Source of the DNA: Alphaproteobacteria bacterium
GTDB lineage: Bacteria > Pseudomonadota > Alphaproteobacteria > HIMB59
Reading direction: 5' to 3'
Assembly (NCBI GenBank): GCA_029246865.1
Contig: JAQWMI010000001.1
Coordinates: 1 to 45,869, forward strand
DNA: 45,869 bases
The position numbers were made by a program, and so were the translations under genes. Position 1 is the stretch's first letter. Every line of letters begins with the position of its first letter. Below the pieces are notes generated by a model, which did not search any database, was not told where the DNA came from, and saw nothing but the letters and a program-made list of their open reading frames with translations. Positions 42,387-45,869 of this stretch are shown piece after piece.

Positions 42387-44120
42387 TTGTTTAATTGGAT
42401 ACTGATCGGTCTGGTAGTATTACTCATACTACTAGTATTATTTGCTAAATTTTATCAAAAAAGCTCAAAAGATGTTGCATTTGTAAGAACAGGAATGTTT
42501 GGTCAGAAAATAGTACTTACGGGTGGTGCTTTGGCTATACCTATATTTCACCAAACAACACCAGTAAATATGAATACCTTAAAACTTGAGATAGAAAGAA
42601 AAGAAAATAATGGTTTTATAACAAAAGATAAAATGCGTGTTGATATTAAAACTGATTTTTATGTGAGAGTTATTGGTGACAAAGAAAGTGTAAGTCTCGC
42701 CGCTCAAACCTTAGGAGCAAGAACTTTAAGTCCTCAATCTGTAAAAGAATTAATGGAAGGTAAATTTGTTAGCGCTATGAGGTCTGTAAGTGCTGACATG
42801 AGTTTAGAGCAGTTACAAACTAGTGGTCTAAAGTTTACGACTGAAGTTCATAAGTTAATTGAAAATGTTGTAACTAAAAATGGCCTTGAATTAGAATCTG
42901 TTTCTTTGTCCAAATTAGATCAAACTTCAAAAGAGTTTTTTGATCCAAGTAATACTTTTGATGCAATAGGACTTATTAAAATTACAGAAGAGACAGAAGC
43001 AAGTAGAAAAAAAAGAAATGAGATTCAGAAATCTACAGAATTAAAAATTGAACAAACAAATTTAGAAACTGAACAAAAATCTTTAGAAGTCAATAAACAA
43101 TCTGAATTTGCTAGAATTCAGAAGGAAATGGAAGTGTCAAATAGAAGATCTGAGCAGTCAGCAGCTATCGCCAAATCACAGGCAGAAAATAAGAGAATTT
43201 CATCAGAAATAGAAATCAAAGAAAATAATCAAATTGAAAAATCTAAAATTAAATCTGAGGAAGATTTACAAAAAGATAGAATTGAAACAGAAAAAAATCT
43301 TAGACAGTTAGAACTTGATAAGCAAAAAAATATTAGAGTTAAAGAAATTGAAAATCAAAAATCAATTCAAATAGAAGAAGAAAATCAAACAATTGATTTA
43401 TTTGCTAAGCAAAAGGAAAGGTCTGATAGCGCCGTAGCCACTAGAGATGCGGAATCTAAGGCTGTAGTTGCAGAGGAGAAAATTATTACAGCAAAAATGT
43501 TAGCACAAACAGAAAGAGAAAAAGCTGTAGCGTTAATAAAGTCTCAAAGAATTGCTGAAGAAAAATCTATAGCAACAACACTAGCAGCTGCCGCTGAAAA
43601 AACTGCTGCCTTGGATATTGGTAAGGCAAAAGAAATTATAGCAAATGCGGAAGCGTTAGCTCAAAAAGTTAGATTACTTGCTGAGGCGGAAGGTATTAAG
43701 AAATTAAATGAAGCTTCTAATATTTTAAAATCTGAACAAATTGCCATGAAGGTAAAACTCGATATTATTCAAAAACTTCCTGAAATTATAAAAGAAAGTG
43801 TCAAACCAATCGAAAATATTGATGGAATTAAAATTGTTGATGTTAATGGATTGGGAATTAATAAAGATACTGTTAATACATCAACAGGCACAGTAACTTC
43901 CAATAGTAGTGATGATATTGTAGATAGAGTTGTTACAGGTGCTATGAAATATAAAACTCAAGCTCCAATTCTTGAACAATTAGTTAAAGAAGTTGGCTTA
44001 GTAAATGATGGTGAGACATTTAATGATTTATTAACTGGTAAAAGCTCTTTTGTTACAGGTGATATAAAAAAACAAGATAAGCCTAACTTATCTGCAAAAG
44101 GTAAAGTAAAAAAGCCTTAA
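42387..44120 (+). CDS. SPFH/flotillin-like membrane protein
   Basis: N-terminal TM (TTG start with gagga upstream); VAFVRTGMFGQKIVLTGGALAIPIFHQ; long Glu/Lys-rich coiled coil; AEGIKKLNEAS. Confidence 0.85.
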   Translation: MFNWILIGLVVLLILLVLFAKFYQKSSKDVAFVRTGMFGQKIVLTGGALAIPIFHQTTPVNMNTLKLEIERKENNGFITKDKMRVDIKTDFYVRVIGDKESVSLAAQTLGARTLSPQSVKELMEGKFVSAMRSVSADMSLEQLQTSGLKFTTEVHKLIENVVTKNGLELESVSLSKLDQTSKEFFDPSNTFDAIGLIKITEETEASRKKRNEIQKSTELKIEQTNLETEQKSLEVNKQSEFARIQKEMEVSNRRSEQSAAIAKSQAENKRISSEIEIKENNQIEKSKIKSEEDLQKDRIETEKNLRQLELDKQKNIRVKEIENQKSIQIEEENQTIDLFAKQKERSDSAVATRDAESKAVVAEEKIITAKMLAQTEREKAVALIKSQRIAEEKSIATTLAAAAEKTAALDIGKAKEIIANAEALAQKVRLLAEAEGIKKLNEASNILKSEQIAMKVKLDIIQKLPEIIKESVKPIENIDGIKIVDVNGLGINKDTVNTSTGTVTSNSSDDIVDRVVTGAMKYKTQAPILEQLVKEVGLVNDGETFNDLLTGKSSFVTGDIKKQDKPNLSAKGKVKKP

Positions 44121-44135
44121 GCTTAAATAAAATAA

Positions 44136-44564
44136 ATGTCCAGAAAGCATAAAAATCCAGACACCTCTATTCATAGAAATGACAGTTTTGCTGCTGTAGA
44201 TGATTATGATACTAGAATGTACATATTGCCTTATCTTATTGATGAAGATTCAAGAAAAGAAATTATAGCAGAACACGAAGCTAATCCTTTATACTCAGGA
44301 ACTAAACCTGGAGAACCTGCGCCAATGTACAGCAAGGCTTTAGTTAGATTAATAGATAAACTGAGAGTAACTCCACAAAAGAATAAATTAACAATAATAG
44401 AGTCTAAACCTTGGGAAGAATATAAAATAGGAATTTTACCTGGTAACAGAGGTGGAAAAATACAAATCACAGATGAATCGTATGTATCAAGAGAAAAAGC
44501 AGAACATGCAATTTTTCTTAAGAGGTTAAAGGTACTTTTAGAACAATATGGAATTAATCTATAA
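44136..44564 (+). CDS. N,N-dimethylformamidase small subunit-like protein
   Basis: EHEANPLYSGTKPGEPAPMYSKALVRLIDKLRV...WEEYKIGIL...YVSREKAEHAIFLKRLKVL resembles the remembered DMFase small-subunit pattern; followed by large subunit. Confidence 0.7.
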   Translation: MSRKHKNPDTSIHRNDSFAAVDDYDTRMYILPYLIDEDSRKEIIAEHEANPLYSGTKPGEPAPMYSKALVRLIDKLRVTPQKNKLTIIESKPWEEYKIGILPGNRGGKIQITDESYVSREKAEHAIFLKRLKVLLEQYGINL

Positions 44565-44593
44565 CATGTCACTTTATAAGGAGTCATTTAAAA

Positions 44594-45869
44594 TTGTCTG
44601 ATAATAATAAACAAGAATCGATGTTAAGAATAACTGGTTACTCAGATAAATTTTCTGCTAGACCCGGTGAAGAAATTTCTTTTTATGTAAATTCTGAATT
44701 CGATGAACAATATCAAGCTGATATTGTTAGACTAATTCATGGAGATACTAATCCTGAAGGTCCCGGCTACAAAGAAGAATTAATACATTCAAATATAAGC
44801 GATATGCACGCTGGAAAAAACCAGCAAATTTATGGAGGCAGTTATATTTTTGTTCCCAATAACGAAATATTTAATGTTAGTAGTTTTACTCTATGTGCTT
44901 ATATCTACCCTACTACTCCTTATGTTGATGTTGAGGGTGTTGAGGTTGGAGAGCAAGCTATACTTTCAAAATGGGATGCAGAAAACGAAACTGGATATGG
45001 CTTGTTTGTTAATTCTGATGGAGAACTATGCCTTAGAATAGGTCATGGAAAAGGCAAAGTTGAAGAATTTTCAACAGGCAAACCTTTGTATAGAAAAGTT
45101 TGGTATAAGATTGGAGCTAGCTTTGATGTTAATACTGGAAAAGTTTTTGTTTTTCAAACACCGTATGTGACTCATACTAATAGTGGTCATGGTATGAGTA
45201 TGTTGCATCCAAAAGAGGATACTTATGGAAGTTATCATGGCACAAGTCTTATGGGTGGACCTGCCATTAATGACTGCCCTTTTTTAATGGCATCAAGTAC
45301 ATTAAAATCTAATTCAGGTAGATATTTAACTGGCGGTCACTTCAATTATCTTGATAAGCCCCATGAAATACCAATCCATACCCATAAATATAATGGTAAA
45401 ATTGAAAGACCTAAGATTGCTAATAAAGCTCTAGAACTTCATGAAATTGAATTATTACTAAGTTGTCAAGGTATTGAAAATATACCCAATGAATTAAAAG
45501 AAGTTGTTATTGGCGCTTGGAATTTTAATGCAAATATAACTCCTAATGCATCTTCAACAAAAATTGTTGATGATAGCTTATGTAAGATAGATGGATGTGG
45601 GGTTAATTTACCAGTAAGAGGAGTACCTGGTTTTAATTGGAGTTCAGATTACATGAGCTTTCTTCATGGCCCTCAAGAGTACGGGGCGATTCACTTTCAT
45701 GATGAATCGGTAGATGACGCTAGATGGGATGTTTCTTTTAAATTTAAAGTTCCTGAAAATCTCAAGTCGGGTGTTTATGCTGCCAGACTAAGAATTAACA
45801 GACTTACCGACTCTGAAAATGAAGATTATATTCCCTTCTTTATTAGACCAGCTAAAGATGCAAAAAAAG
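44594..45869 (+). CDS. N,N-dimethylformamidase large (beta) subunit-like protein, 3'-truncated by window end
   Basis: Open frame from TTG 44594 (aaggag 44577-44582) to window end, 425 codons: MLRITGYSDKFSARPGEEISFYVNSEFDEQYQADIVRLIHGDTNPEGPGYKEE...; LamG-like segment; not listed in ORF track. Confidence 0.78.
   Translation, partial: MSDNNKQESMLRITGYSDKFSARPGEEISFYVNSEFDEQYQADIVRLIHGDTNPEGPGYKEELIHSNISDMHAGKNQQIYGGSYIFVPNNEIFNVSSFTLCAYIYPTTPYVDVEGVEVGEQAILSKWDAENETGYGLFVNSDGELCLRIGHGKGKVEEFSTGKPLYRKVWYKIGASFDVNTGKVFVFQTPYVTHTNSGHGMSMLHPKEDTYGSYHGTSLMGGPAINDCPFLMASSTLKSNSGRYLTGGHFNYLDKPHEIPIHTHKYNGKIERPKIANKALELHEIELLLSCQGIENIPNELKEVVIGAWNFNANITPNASSTKIVDDSLCKIDGCGVNLPVRGVPGFNWSSDYMSFLHGPQEYGAIHFHDESVDDARWDVSFKFKVPENLKSGVYAARLRINRLTDSENEDYIPFFIRPAKDAKK

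Noticed and set aside
44231-44587. 118-aa minus-strand ORF
   Set aside because: Antisense to the DMFase small-subunit candidate, which has family-like sequence and correct orientation with the large subunit
44832-45041. 69-aa plus-strand ORF
   Set aside because: Out-of-frame ORF inside the DMFase large-subunit reading frame

Overview
This is an AT-rich, densely packed, mostly syntenic-looking bacterial chromosomal window. It is probably from a streamlined marine alphaproteobacterium; that assignment is inferred from AT content, gene overlaps and gene repertoire and was not tested. I saw no rRNA, tRNA, CRISPR array, transposase or phage module. Main blocks: (1) a BMP-type nucleoside ABC transporter with a purine-type phosphoribosyltransferase (79-5274); (2) housekeeping and redox genes (bipA, DnaJ-like, msrA, D-amino acid aminotransferase, M48 protease, orphan TRAP SBP, YbaK/ProX, YajQ, EamA, gor, GGT, MazG, TolC-like, LysR); (3) an argD/argB/argC cluster joined to an unassigned BioD-like P-loop protein (21038-25068); (4) alaC-like, ppnP, slyX, guaA, guaB and small genes; (5) a 34.8-45.9 kb region with a branched-chain/amide-type ABC transporter, an embedded Amt-type ammonium transporter, an SPFH/flotillin-like protein, and a gene pair I read as N,N-dimethylformamidase small subunit plus the start of its large subunit. 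The large subunit is absent from the supplied ORF track because it starts with TTG and runs off the window. The best candidates for something new are the putative amide uptake/hydrolysis island, including its internal terminator and an ABC ATPase with a degenerate signature motif, and the arg cluster with the unassigned P-loop protein and an ArgB with an altered glycine loop. All family calls come from reading translated sequences and remembered motifs; no searches were run.
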